Made by a program: the position numbers and the translations under genes
Shown here: positions 1-11,900 of the stretch, piece by piece
Numbering within the stretch: position 1 is the stretch's first letter
How the letters are laid out: each line of letters begins with the position of its first letter
Source of the DNA: Dysidea avara
Taxonomy: Eukaryota > Porifera > Demospongiae > Dictyoceratida > Dysideidae
Assembly (NCBI RefSeq): GCF_963678975.1
Contig: NC_089280.1
Span: forward strand, 17,210,780-17,274,779
Direction of reading: 5' to 3'
DNA length: 64,000 bases
The notes under the pieces: model-generated
What the model was told of the DNA's origin: nothing
The model's input: the letters and a program-made list of their open reading frames with translations, nothing else
The model's database searches: none

Positions 1-2480
1 CGACGTTGGCAGTAGTGCTCAAATCACATAATGTCTGTGTGGGGAGTGAACGAAGACTTTGATCTTTTACCACTGGAGGCTAAGTCACTCTAACACTTTT
101 ATCCACAATACTAGTACCATAAATAGGAAAAGTTTCATGGTTAAGGCTTACCCACAGTATAGCTTTCGCGGTAAAGCTTAAAATTGTAAATAACATGTTG
201 TAAAATTATTTCAATTTAGTGGGAAAACTTTTGTGGTTTGCTTTGAAACTGCAAAAAAACACGAAACTTTTGCCCAATGAAACTTTCCCCGCACGATGTC
301 ATACAATTCAAACACAGATAAAAAAATGTCAGTACACTCATAGCCCAAGGTATATAAAATATTATATTTGATTATATTTTAAACTGATGGTTCTTGGAAG
401 TAGTTTATCAGTGTCCATTGTATAACTTCTTGGCATTGAGTTGCTTAGCTCATTTTGACTGGCCTTGTCATTAGCAAATGACACTTTAAATTGTAATAAC
501 AGAATGCCATTAGCAGTTCTAGTAAAGATAATAGGATCATCTTTGGTTCTGAATGTTTATGCTGACCAAAATTATCAGGATTATAGATACACTATCAGAT
601 TGTGTCATACTCATTTAACTATACAAATTGTACATAGTTGAGTTATTGGCCAAGGTAGACACTGCTGTGGGAGAGAATGTATATTAGTGCTGTTACAAGA
701 AGCAGCTCATTTCCCCAACAGAGTCACTGCAACATGTCATCAGAGTGGTGTGATTGTTATAGACTAGATGTACTCACCACCAAATATGTACATGTTATGT
801 AACAAAGGTTGTCAAAAGCAATGATCGTTGGCTTTAATAAAACCATATATAGCATTTTGTAATTACGTTCAGAACAAAGAGACATCCCATATACAGTAAC
901 CACAAATTCAACTCCCACAGATGTTAGTGTAATTCTACTAATTGTCTGGTTCAGTTGCTGCTCTGATGCTTCTCTTGTACACCTAGTATTGTGGATTATG
1001 CATCTGTACCAAAGGTTTTTTGGATTCGACTAAATAACCAATTAAATATGTGAGCAATCCCATTCAAATCTGGCTCATTTTTACATGACACCATAGACTT
1101 TGATGACCACAGATGCACAATTCACAACATCTTTACTGTTGGCTGCCATTCACAGTTTTGTGAACCATAACAATGTATTAAGTAGGAGTATGTTTACCAA
1201 TATGATTTGGGCTACACAATTGAATTTTACTTTCAACCACAACAAGCTTGAGGCATACATAAAAAAGATTTTAGTTTAGTAAACATCATTCATTGGTTAG
1301 CAAGTCTTCGTGACCTCTATATGTGTAGCATGTAAAGTCACAAGTGACATACACTGCATGCAGGTATAAACATATTTAAGTGGTCAGATTTAATACCTTA
1401 CAAGTTATTTGGGTATTTCAAAGGCCTTTCTTCATATTGATATTATGAACCAGCAACTGAGCGGTTACTCAGAGATGCCTGAATCAATAGTAAGCAAGGC
1501 ATTTGACTTGTTAGTTATTGTACCTATTTGTCGAGTCTCTGCTAATGAAAAGCTTAATAAAAGTGACTTCTGGTACATAGTCAGCAGCGTAACAAGACCT
1601 GACCAGTGCCCACTTTTCTTCACTGTACTTCACTTGTCAATTCCATGGTGCATCCCTGACTACTTGCTTCATCACTATCTTGGCTAAATCTTTCATAGGA
1701 GTGACTGACTGCTGACACCCGGGTATGCCCGGGTTTACTTATGCTATACTGTACATGGTTACAACTATAGCAGTTTCTTTACATGCACCATGCCACAACC
1801 ATACAGTAGCAATCTGGATGATAGCCCCCATGGCACATTGCTCACCCACTGAGTTGTGAACCAACCATAAACCTCTTATGCACACATATAAAAAGAGTCA
1901 CATGGCAAGAACAATTTCATGTACAAAAAATTTACCACAATAAGTAGCTAGCTACTTAATTCATCACTGATAGCTACGACTGAAAATTCATTTTCACTTA
2001 ACTACGCAACTAGAGCCCGGCCAGGATATCAGATCAAAAGTAGTCCAGCTTGGTGTATAGCTAGGTACCTACAGGCTTCAATAGGTATGCCGGACAAGTC
2101 GGTGCTCGAAAGCGGACTAGTCGATTGATAGAAGACCGGTCAATACGTAGCTACAGTACAAGAAGAGCTTGTGAAATTAATTCAGCGAGGAATTCGGTTC
2201 TACTCTGAGGCATGGAACTAACTAATGGGATTTCAACGAATTGGCTTCAGGAATTACTAGTACGTTTTGCCCACGTATTTGGGTATATTTTGTGCATGCA
2301 CTTTCAAGCCATACAAATTCACTGTGTGCAAATTACGAGGCAAATTACGAGGCAAATTAGCTCGCACGTATCGAGTGTGTAGCATATGGTGTGTAGTGAG
2401 CCTAACGTCGTGACCTTCTATCACAGGTTGTAAGTGTAATTTAGTAAGACGTTTATATATTGTTGTTACCTGCAGTATAG
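1..2480. other. Upstream flank of gene A
   Basis: No supported gene. Segments 370-450 and 650-805 match 47990-48060 and 48590-48750 upstream of gene C (for example AAGAAGCAG.TCATTTCCCCAACAGAG), so the flank was duplicated with the gene. 110-300 carries repeat-like GTGGGAAAACTTTTGTGG motifs. Confidence 0.6.
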
Positions 2481-2532
2481 CGCGCAACTGGAATGAGCAT
2501 TAGAGACGCGCAACTGGAATGAGCATTAGAGA
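2481..2532. repeat. Perfect 26-bp tandem duplication across gene A start
   Basis: Two identical 26-bp copies contain the gene A start codon and its first codons. The second copy supplies the ATG whose frame continues into the SID-like helix. The first copy's ATG runs into a stop. Confidence 0.9.
2493..2522 (+). promoter_or_regulatory. uORF overlapping the gene A start codon (ATGA)
   Basis: A nine-codon open frame starts at ATG 2493 and ends at TGA 2520-2522, overlapping the gene A ATG (2519-2521) as ATGA. It exists because a 26-bp unit is perfectly duplicated in tandem (2481-2506 and 2507-2532), so both ATGs sit in the same upstream context. If transcription starts upstream of 2493, ribosomes would meet the uORF first and would need leaky scanning or reinitiation to make protein A. 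Transcript start is unknown. Confidence 0.5.
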
Positions 2533-2931
2533 AGAAGGAAATTTGTTGCTCTTTGTTGAAGCTGCAAATATCTTGGAAGGAAGGAGAACAAAGCCCAGTG
2601 AACCTGGTAAGAATGAATCAGATTAGCTTACTACTGAAACACGTAAGGTAGACACATGAATCAACTGTCATAGCTAATAAGCAGCACAAATGAAGTAGCT
2701 GAAGTGATTGCAGAATTAGTTTTACCACCCAGAACTATATAGCTGCTACTTGTCATGCTGACCGAGTTTAGTAAACTAAGTAAGTAGGTGTTCCTATAAC
2801 TTGATGGCGTGGCCAAGTCAGTTCCAAGAAATTAGATTGTTTGCATGCCAAAATTGCAGCTTTGCAAACCCTGGCCATGATCAAATGTAATCATGAGATA
2901 GCACTATTTGTCCCTGCAGGACTTGTTACAC

Positions 2932-2995
<64 letters not shown>

Positions 2996-5900
2996 TATAG
3001 TTGCATTCAAGTCATTAGGTCTAAGTCCTTGAAATTAGGTTAGGTAATCCTAAGGCTGCAGCACATGTTGCTGTCAGACCTTCAGTGCTGGTCACTGTAA
3101 AGTGTTAATAATAATAAACAACTGGATTTCTTTCAAGCGTCCTGGTATCATAGGCTTAGTGTAGCTACTACTTGTACACAGATATTTTGTTGGTTGCGTA
3201 TATGTCTGTGTACATATTTTGACTCAAAATTTTATACAATCAGACGTATATGGTATACAGATCTGTATTAGGTATAGCATTTGTCATAATTTATATTGAA
3301 TAGCAATGTCAAACTGTATTTAGTATTTCTTGTGTAATATTCGAAGAATGCACTTAATAGAATGCACTATAAGTAAAGACACTTAAAAGTAATATCTCTC
3401 AAAAACAGCATTAAATTTATATTTAGTATACACAGCAGTGTTAGGCATATGGTATGGTAGTCAGATGCACAGAGATACATTCATAGGAAATAATTTATTA
3501 TGTGTTATCAGCTGTTATGACATCACAACTTAATTACATTATGCATACACATAGACTAGAGAGGTCACATCAAATGTAGTTAGAAAGAGCTGACATGGTT
3601 GATGGATGCAGACATGCACATTTTCAAATATGTTTTACATGTGCATAACAGTTAACTTTCATACCCATGTTGTTTTCTTCTGGGTCTGGAATTTGAGACT
3701 ATAGTACAAAACAATGTGGTATACTATTATACAAATGTAAATTTTTTTCCGTGTCCATATTTGTGTCTGTGTCCGGCCTTGACCAGTTTAAACCCTATAT
3801 ATGGTTCCAGTGTCAAAGGGATTACCATGACCACATTCTTTAAATAGCCATGTAGTAACTAAAGGAGTAATGCAAGAGAGTGGCCAGAGATACACTGTGA
3901 ATTGTGTGTCATATTTTTTGTCTATTAATGTATCCCAACCCACAGAGGGGCCTGTCAGTAATGACACTCAAGTAGTACAGTTGTATGACCTCTCTTTCAT
4001 CAATAGTAATTGATATGAAGTTCAATTATACTGCTGTATAGTTGTATTATCAACAAATGGACCTTATCTGCAATGATGTCATGATTGACAAAATAGCTGT
4101 TTCTAGTGTGGGAACTTCATATGTTGTCACTAAAATGAGCTGTGTTTGCAGATTTCACAACATGGAACTATTGAATAATAAAGCTAAGAGGCTAATGTGG
4201 TGATGCGAAATAGTCCCACCAGACAAAACCAGACTTAAGTTTTGGTATCGACACAAAACTACGCTCATTTGTCTTGTAAGTATGTGTGCCTCACTTTGCC
4301 CTTTGCTGCTGTATGTAAACGTTAACATAGCAAACCGCCATCTCTCCCAATAGCCTCTGTACAAAGTGTCCACACTATCGGCCGCCATTTTGTGTTTTAA
4401 CGTCATTGCAGATAAGGTCCATTTACAGCCTTTACGTGTTAGTACAATTTCATACGAAATGAGTGCTGTAATTGTATGCACGTGTGTGTTTTATGCTGGT
4501 AGTTTGGCAGTGCTTGTGTGGTGGTGGCTGTCTTAGAATCCCTCGACCATGTATATACATTATTTACAGGGATGGTAGTGTGGGTTTACCTTTCTTTCTC
4601 CAAAGACCATCCACACAATACATTAATGAATTTTGTATGAAATAAGAAATAACCTCTACTTATATTGTTTCATGGTAAATGAGATTCTTTTCTTAAAATA
4701 AAATAGCCACATTATGGAGTAATTGGTTGTTAACACTTGTGTGGTATGCACGTACTCCCCCAACTGTTGAGACGTTATCTTTATTATTATTTTACCATGA
4801 CATCTACTGAGGTACCATAAGGGCTTGAATGCTTTTGTTTGTTGAATGGCAAATCGTAAACTTTGTGATGGTGGCAGAACAGCTTTGAAATTTATTGATA
4901 CATAGCTACAATACCATTTTGGTGACAATAATTTGGCAGCTTCATGATAAATCAAAAATAAGTTGATGGAGGGTAAGAAAGTGGAGGGCATTGTACAGCA
5001 AATAGCAAAACCATTTGTGTCTTGCTAAATTCCCTATTGTTTACTTCATACCTGTGATATGTATCAGTTTCCAGTGGTGTTTATTGCATTGTCTGTTGTG
5101 TAATTACACTACTACAAGTTTCTCATTTTCATTCACTGGAGAACTTTCCCAAATTAGAACTAAACTATATGGTCTGCAAATTTAGTGCGAAATAGTAATT
5201 AGTTCTGTTTTACCAACTTGAGTATGAGTATTAGAAGACATACTACATGGGGAAGTGCTGATACCTGTAATAGTATCACATGTGGTTATGCTCTCTGTAT
5301 AGGTAATAACTCGTTGAATGATTGTATCCGAGTTGGCTTAAGAAACAAGAAAAGAAAATTACATAAAGCCCAAGCTCCCACTACTGTTGACTCATTGGAA
5401 GTGGATGCTTATGCTGTGGATATTAAGAGAGTAGAAAACCCATTTGTTAAAGATGATGGAGATTCAGATGATGAAGATTCAGATGATGATGTTTCTGGTC
5501 ACCTTCCTAAACTTAAGTTTCACAGTACCAAATCTGTTTCCCATGCTAAGATGGTACATAACTCCAAAGAAAAGAAAAGGTAGATGTAATTTGTGGTTAT
5601 ATGCTAAATGTAATTAAGTTGTTAAACTAATAGACGAAGAAGTTTAAAACAAGCACAGCTGGCACTTCACCAGGAGCTCCAACCCTACTCACACCAAAAG
5701 CCAATTCTAAGAACTATCCTGTGTACTGCAATAGATGAGATAAAGGTTAGACTACAACACAGAATAGTAGTGGGAGAAATGATATTAGTGGTTATGTGTT
5801 GTATTGACCACAATAATTTAAGGTGGTTGCAGCCCTACGTACAGTCATTGTTGCAATAATTTTTTAGTTTGTGTGTATTAGTGACGTCCTTGTGCAGGAT

Positions 5901-8900
5901 AGTCACCAGAGGACCTTGTTATTGCTAATGTGGTAATCACAAGTCCACTAGCCATTAAGTGGCAGCAAAGGTTGGCAGCTTGCTGCCTCCCGAGACAGAT
6001 AGCGGCTTGTCAACTGGTGGCACTTGCTCACCCTGATATATGTCGCATAATCCAAGTATTTGAAGCTTAAATAATGAGTGAATGATAAGCTCAAAACCTC
6101 ACCTTCTGCCAAATGCATCTCGGACATCATCAATCAACTTATAAAAATTTTATGATTATAATTTCCTTTGATGTTTGGAGGCTTAATGAAATTACTATCT
6201 AGAATAAAAGCATGTGGTGGGTAACTAGTCAGTAACCTGTGTGTCTGCATGCATATTGACATTCAAAATTAGTTGTGGCTGATTGGTAATGGCTAGCTTT
6301 GGCCCCCCGCACTCCTTATACCCCTCACAATTTGCAGGGTCACATTGATAGGGTTCCTGTAGTTCAGTTCATACATGCGTTTATGTAAAGGTGTTGTGAA
6401 GTGTATTATCACTAGCTAATCATATAGTACAGTAGTACTGTATATTAGGGATCATGGTTTGCACTTTCTCATGAAACTTTTGACCAGAAACCAGCCTCAC
6501 AATATACCTTCAACCCAAAAGTGCTTTCAGTATGACCCTAAACACTTCCAATGGTTGCTACGAAATTATTTTTTTTATTCACTGGAATTTTCTGCTGATT
6601 GACTGACTGACTGACTGACCACCGATGTCTTCAGACAAGCGTAACAGAAAATGTCTGTATTTTCTGTAGTAACTGGATTAATTGCAGAGGCATTTCTCAT
6701 ACTGCTCTTCATTTGTAACACAGACATTGTGTATCAGGCTGAACATAGCCGAAAATGAAACATAATGGCCACTTCATGTAATTGATAGTTGTGGCGTGCG
6801 TTCAGAGGAAAAAGCACCATTCTTTCTGTGTGATATGGTATGCACGGATTCACCAGTCATAATAATGTTACAAACAAGTACAAGGAAAATTTAAGAGTTT
6901 TATGTAAGTTTGATTAGGGATCATAGGAATAAAAAGTAGTCAAACAAAAGTAGTTGCCTATACACTTGAAGATACATTTCCTAAGTCAGTCTAAATGTCC
7001 ACTAGTATATCGGTCTTCAGGTATAGGTGATCTCCTTTGTTTTACTACTTTTTATTTCCATGGTCCCTGAATTCTAAAATTTTCTTTGTGCTTTTAACCC
7101 TATAGCAACAGTACTGCCTACTTTGCTACACACCTCTACACCTACTGCATGTGCTAAGCACATGTATTGTTATATTACATAATTACGTGAAGGTCTTCTG
7201 TTTATCCTTTTACAAAACACTGTCACGTTCTGTGGATTTTGCAATTTGGGAAGTCACCACTGGAAGTTGCTTTGTCACAATAGCATATACTTTCTCAACT
7301 CTATCATGGTCAGTTTTCAGAGGGCTAGGTAGTAAGATAGCAGTCTGCTAAGTGATTGTTTGCCTGAGGTGTACTGGATTTGGTACTGGTAAGCACTCAA
7401 CACCAATAATCAACATTGTATTCATGCAGCTGCAAGTGGTGGGATTCCTAATCTGCTGTCAGCTCAGCCTCACACAGCAAGTTCTGCTGGCACACAAATT
7501 GGTTATGAATGGCACTCTCTAGGTTGGTGCCAAAATTACATGTCTTCACTAAAATTTGCAGTTCAGCTATGAACTCGGTCACTGATTCCTTCTCAAGTTA
7601 GTTCCTCTTGAACCTTCTGATTGTTTTTGATTGATAGTGGCTAGAGAGATGTTTCAATATGGTGTCTGGTAAAAGTTCACTCACGAGAGCAGCACCTTAA
7701 GCTTTGAAAACTTTCTTGGCTGAGGGGCATTAAAACAGGACTTTTTCAGAATCCCTACATGTATAGTGTCTACCTCTATTGGCTGGATAAATTAACTTGA
7801 CCAACGGGTTAATACAATTGGTCTAATCGTTGGTAGTCAGCAAGTTGCATACACTCACACACTACAATGAGACCACCATGCCACCTTTGAAGCTAACATT
7901 TTTTTTCCATCATGTAGTGTCATTCTTGTACCGTTTCAACTTCTCACAGCATGGACTCCAGTTAGAATATTTGAACAATAGATATCATGTGCCAGAAATA
8001 AAAATATACTTTTGGGTTTAACTATAATGGATGACTTCAATGTTGCAATGCAGCCACAAGAAAGATTGTTGTGTGATTATTGCATGGCTTCAAGGACAGG
8101 GCTTCCTGTTTCCACCAGCATTCTTTTGCTATCTTATCAGCGTTGAAACCGAGTCACTACTGCTGACCCGGATGACCCACTGACCTGGATAGCAATCCGG
8201 GTCAGACCCGGATTTGACCCAGATGTGACCCGGATTGACCAAGATTAATTAAAGCCGAGGCGTGTGATAAGAGCTATGTTTTGGGTAGTCTCGAGCGAAT
8301 GTTTAAGTGTTTGATTCGTGTTGAGTAAACAAGTAGTTGTGTGATAACTAAGCCGGTAAATTAATCAGTCAGTGGGTTTGGTTCAACGTAGCTACTGTGA
8401 GTTTACAGGCAGCAATTTGGTGTGGCTTCGTACATACCTAGTATTACAATTTCCTGATATATTAAAGTGGGTGTAGCTCACAAAAGTACTTATCCTGCTG
8501 CAAGACTAGACTATGTATAACTTGTACGATAATCGATTAGTGGGCATGGCTCCTTGCAGACACTTGTGCAGACAGCAACGGACACGGTTTTGTGCTACAG
8601 ACTGCACTTGCTAATAAATGGGCATGGCTGAGCATATGTTTGTAACGTGATAGGTGGGCACGACTCACGAAATAGCTGCGCGACTAGCGTTAATAAATTT
8701 CCATGTCGTCAAACTAACAATTTCGTTTCTCACGTGATCCAATCCGGGTCAGACCCGGATAATCTGTAAACCGGGTATGACCCAGAGAAAATGTGACCCG
8801 GATGGCCCGACCCGGTTTCAATTTCTTACTTGCTCACTCACTAACCACATTCACAAGGCTAGAGGTATTCCAATGAATATCTGGTCTCTACACCTTGTCT

Positions 8901-11900
8901 TTCCTTCAGTTGTGCTAGTTGTCTTCTTCTTCATGCAAAGAAACTATACCAGACGTTCATTTTCTGTATCAACACTTTCCTTAGAGGAACGTATTTAGAT
9001 GCTACAAAACTATTTGAAGTGCTCACACTACTGTAAGAGGAACTGCACTTATAAAACAATTACATTTTGACTACGCCTTAAGCAACAAAAATGTTAACAA
9101 ACCAGATTCCAGTGATAAAAAGTAGTGAAGGGTAGCTATTACAACATAGCTATGTGAGAAAATCTCTAACACTTTGTTGAAAATCTGAAGAAATCGAAGC
9201 TCGAATCTTGTCACTGCTCACAATGGGAGATCAGTGATAGTGATAAAAAATGTCGACTGAAGTGGATTACGATGGCAATGAGTTGTCACAAGTTATTGCT
9301 GACTTATGGTGCCACAGCAACATTAAGACCAGGCACAGTTTTGAATGCAGACCACACCCACATTTCAGATAATGCAAAATGAAGCTTGCCCATTTAGGTA
9401 TTTGGTAAAGTTTGTCTATAGTTTAATAGAAGTCAAAAAAGTTTTAAAACACAAATGGGCGTTGAACAGAATTTTCCATGATATCTCTGGACTTGTCCAT
9501 TCATCATAACAAACATATAGCTACAACATTATACTCTACTTACCATAATTGATTATTTTAAGCATGCTTATAAAATAATGGAGTGGTTGAACTGGTGTTG
9601 GCTGTCAGACTATTAGCCTGTAAAATGCTTGGAAGAGCATGGGAAGTCAGTGATCAAAACTGAACTGAAATTTGCGATGCTGAGGTCTTCTAGCAGGTCT
9701 TGTAACACCTACTAGCAGGTTTAAGGACCTGCTAACAGGTCTCTTAGTGGATTTTAAAAACCTCATTATCTTTCAAAGATCAAAGCATATTATGCATACC
9801 ATTATCTAAGCATTATAAAACATATATAATAGTTAAAAGTTCCTAGTACAATTTTATTGTTGTTATATAAGCTTTTAATAATTATAGAAATTAAAACGTA
9901 TTGCTGAAGAAAATGAAAATTGTTTATCAGCATTGAAAGACGAAAGAAATCTCCTAGCAGAGAAATTGAAATTCCTTAAATCACTGTGAGTCATTGCATG
10001 GTTAATATTAATTACATATGTAGCGTGTAATTAAAATGTTAGAATCATATGGTATGGTAGTATTGTATATTAGGGATCACGAAGGTTTGCACATTCTCAC
10101 AAAAAATATTGACCAGAAACCAGCCTCATAATACCAAGAGTTATTTACTCTTGATAATACCTTAATGGTGCCTTGTCAGTATTGGTGAGGTATAACCAAG
10201 CCCAAAATTTCCTTCAGTGTGACCAAAAATTGTTTCCAATAAGCTGCTACAATTTTTTTTGTTGTTTTAGTGGAATTTTCTACTGCCTGACTGACTACCT
10301 ATAATCAACTTCTGACAAGCATAACTCGATAACAGCAAGGGCTATTGGCTTGATTTTTCACTGTTAGACATTGCTTCAACCCAACAGGTGCCTTTTGGCA
10401 TACCACAGTACATACAAAGCACACATCATGGACTTAGCTTTGTCCTCCTTTGTGTCCCATTCTTTTTTGCTGACAGCTCAAGGCGTCGATTCACAGTAGC
10501 ACATCATGACTTCCCTATGGCTGTGCTGACTAGCCATCATGTTTATCGTCTGTAATTTCCATACTGACTGCAGATACACTTTTCGTACTGTGCTGTGTAA
10601 TAGGCTGAACATAGGTGAATATAAAGTATACAGTGGAACCTCAGTCATCCGGACCCCACTTATCCAGATTCTCGGTTAACCAAACTAACTGCTCTACACA
10701 GAGTAGTGACTGTTCTATTAGGTATTTGATAATACTGATATTTTAAAAAAAGTTCTTTATGCTATTTAAGGTTATTTATTTCAGAGATATGGACTTTTCA
10801 GACTTATGGACCATCCCTGGTCCCAAGGGGTTTGGATAACTGAGGTTCCACTGTATTGGCCACTTTGCTTCTCAGTAATTGATGGTTGGGGTACATGTTC
10901 AGACACATAATTAATTTTATCACATGTCTAGTGCCATTCTTTCTTTAAATGCGGTAAGCATGCATTCTCATCAGTCATGGTTATGTTGCAAAAAGAAACA
11001 AGGAACAATTAAGAATGTTAAGTTCATAGAATTAAAAAGTCATGAAACAAGGGAGGTTGTCTACACCTGCAGATATACTAGTGGACACTTAATCCCTAAT
11101 GGCTATAGACTGAAGTAGGAATTTAATGTCCACTGGTATATCCGCAGGTGTAGCCGACCCCCTTGTTTCACTACATTTTATTTCTATAATCCCTAATCAA
11201 ACTCAAATTTTCCTTGTGCTTGTTTGATACAACATACCGAAGAGTCTGGTTGTTAAGCGCACGTATATATTAAGCCCATATTACCTGTTAAGCACATACC
11301 CGTTTCTCGTACTTAATCATGGTTGACAAGTGCATGTGGACAAACACGAACCTCCAACATGAGACAAAGCTAGAAATGCTAGAGGTTTGCTAATAGAGTT
11401 TAGCACGAAATTTCATGAAGTAAAAAGCCAAAATATGTGTCTATACTATACTTACCAAGCAAGGTCTTCTGTAGTATGCTCCACATGAAGGATTCAGTGC
11501 ACAAAAACTGGACTCAAAATATTGGTACATGTATTGACTACAATTCACACAACCCCAAGGGAGTGAATCCATAATAATCACAATGAGGTTTACGTATTTA
11601 TTAGGCGCATGCACTTAACAACTATATTGTAATCACAATATTTTTTCATGAACTTTTATTAGACATATGTGCCTAACAACCAGACTCTACGGTATGTAAT
11701 CCTTGCCAAAACAGCCAAGCTGTGATAAAAGTGCGTCCTTCATGATTTAAAAAAAATGGTAGTGGTCATCAAGTAATGGCTGCAATTATGTTAACGTTAA
11801 CATAATTGCAGCCATTTCTCAGCTACTATTGATTTCCGAACTTTATCATAAATTAGCTCTTTTGATGTGTATACTTGGCTATGGAGCTTGTTTTATATCT

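Larger units (their letters stand above)
7329..10853 (+). repeat. Segmental duplication, copy 1 (in gene A introns 3 and 4, with zipper exon)
   Basis: About 3.5 kb is nearly identical by eye to 60431-64000, with a few substitutions and small indels (for example about 21 bp extra near 60606 in copy 2). It includes the zipper exon, the GACCCGG foldback element and the 223-bp CAGTGGAACC MITE. Confidence 0.85.

Noticed and set aside
1409..1687. 92-aa plus-strand frame
   Set aside because: No ATG at its start, no recognisable motif and no splice partner; it may be chance.
7830..8021. 63-aa and 73-76-aa frames at 7830-8021 and 8777-8998, repeated at 60954-61145 and 61910-62140
   Set aside because: They are conserved only because the whole intronic block is duplicated; the second runs across a GACCCGG transposon end.
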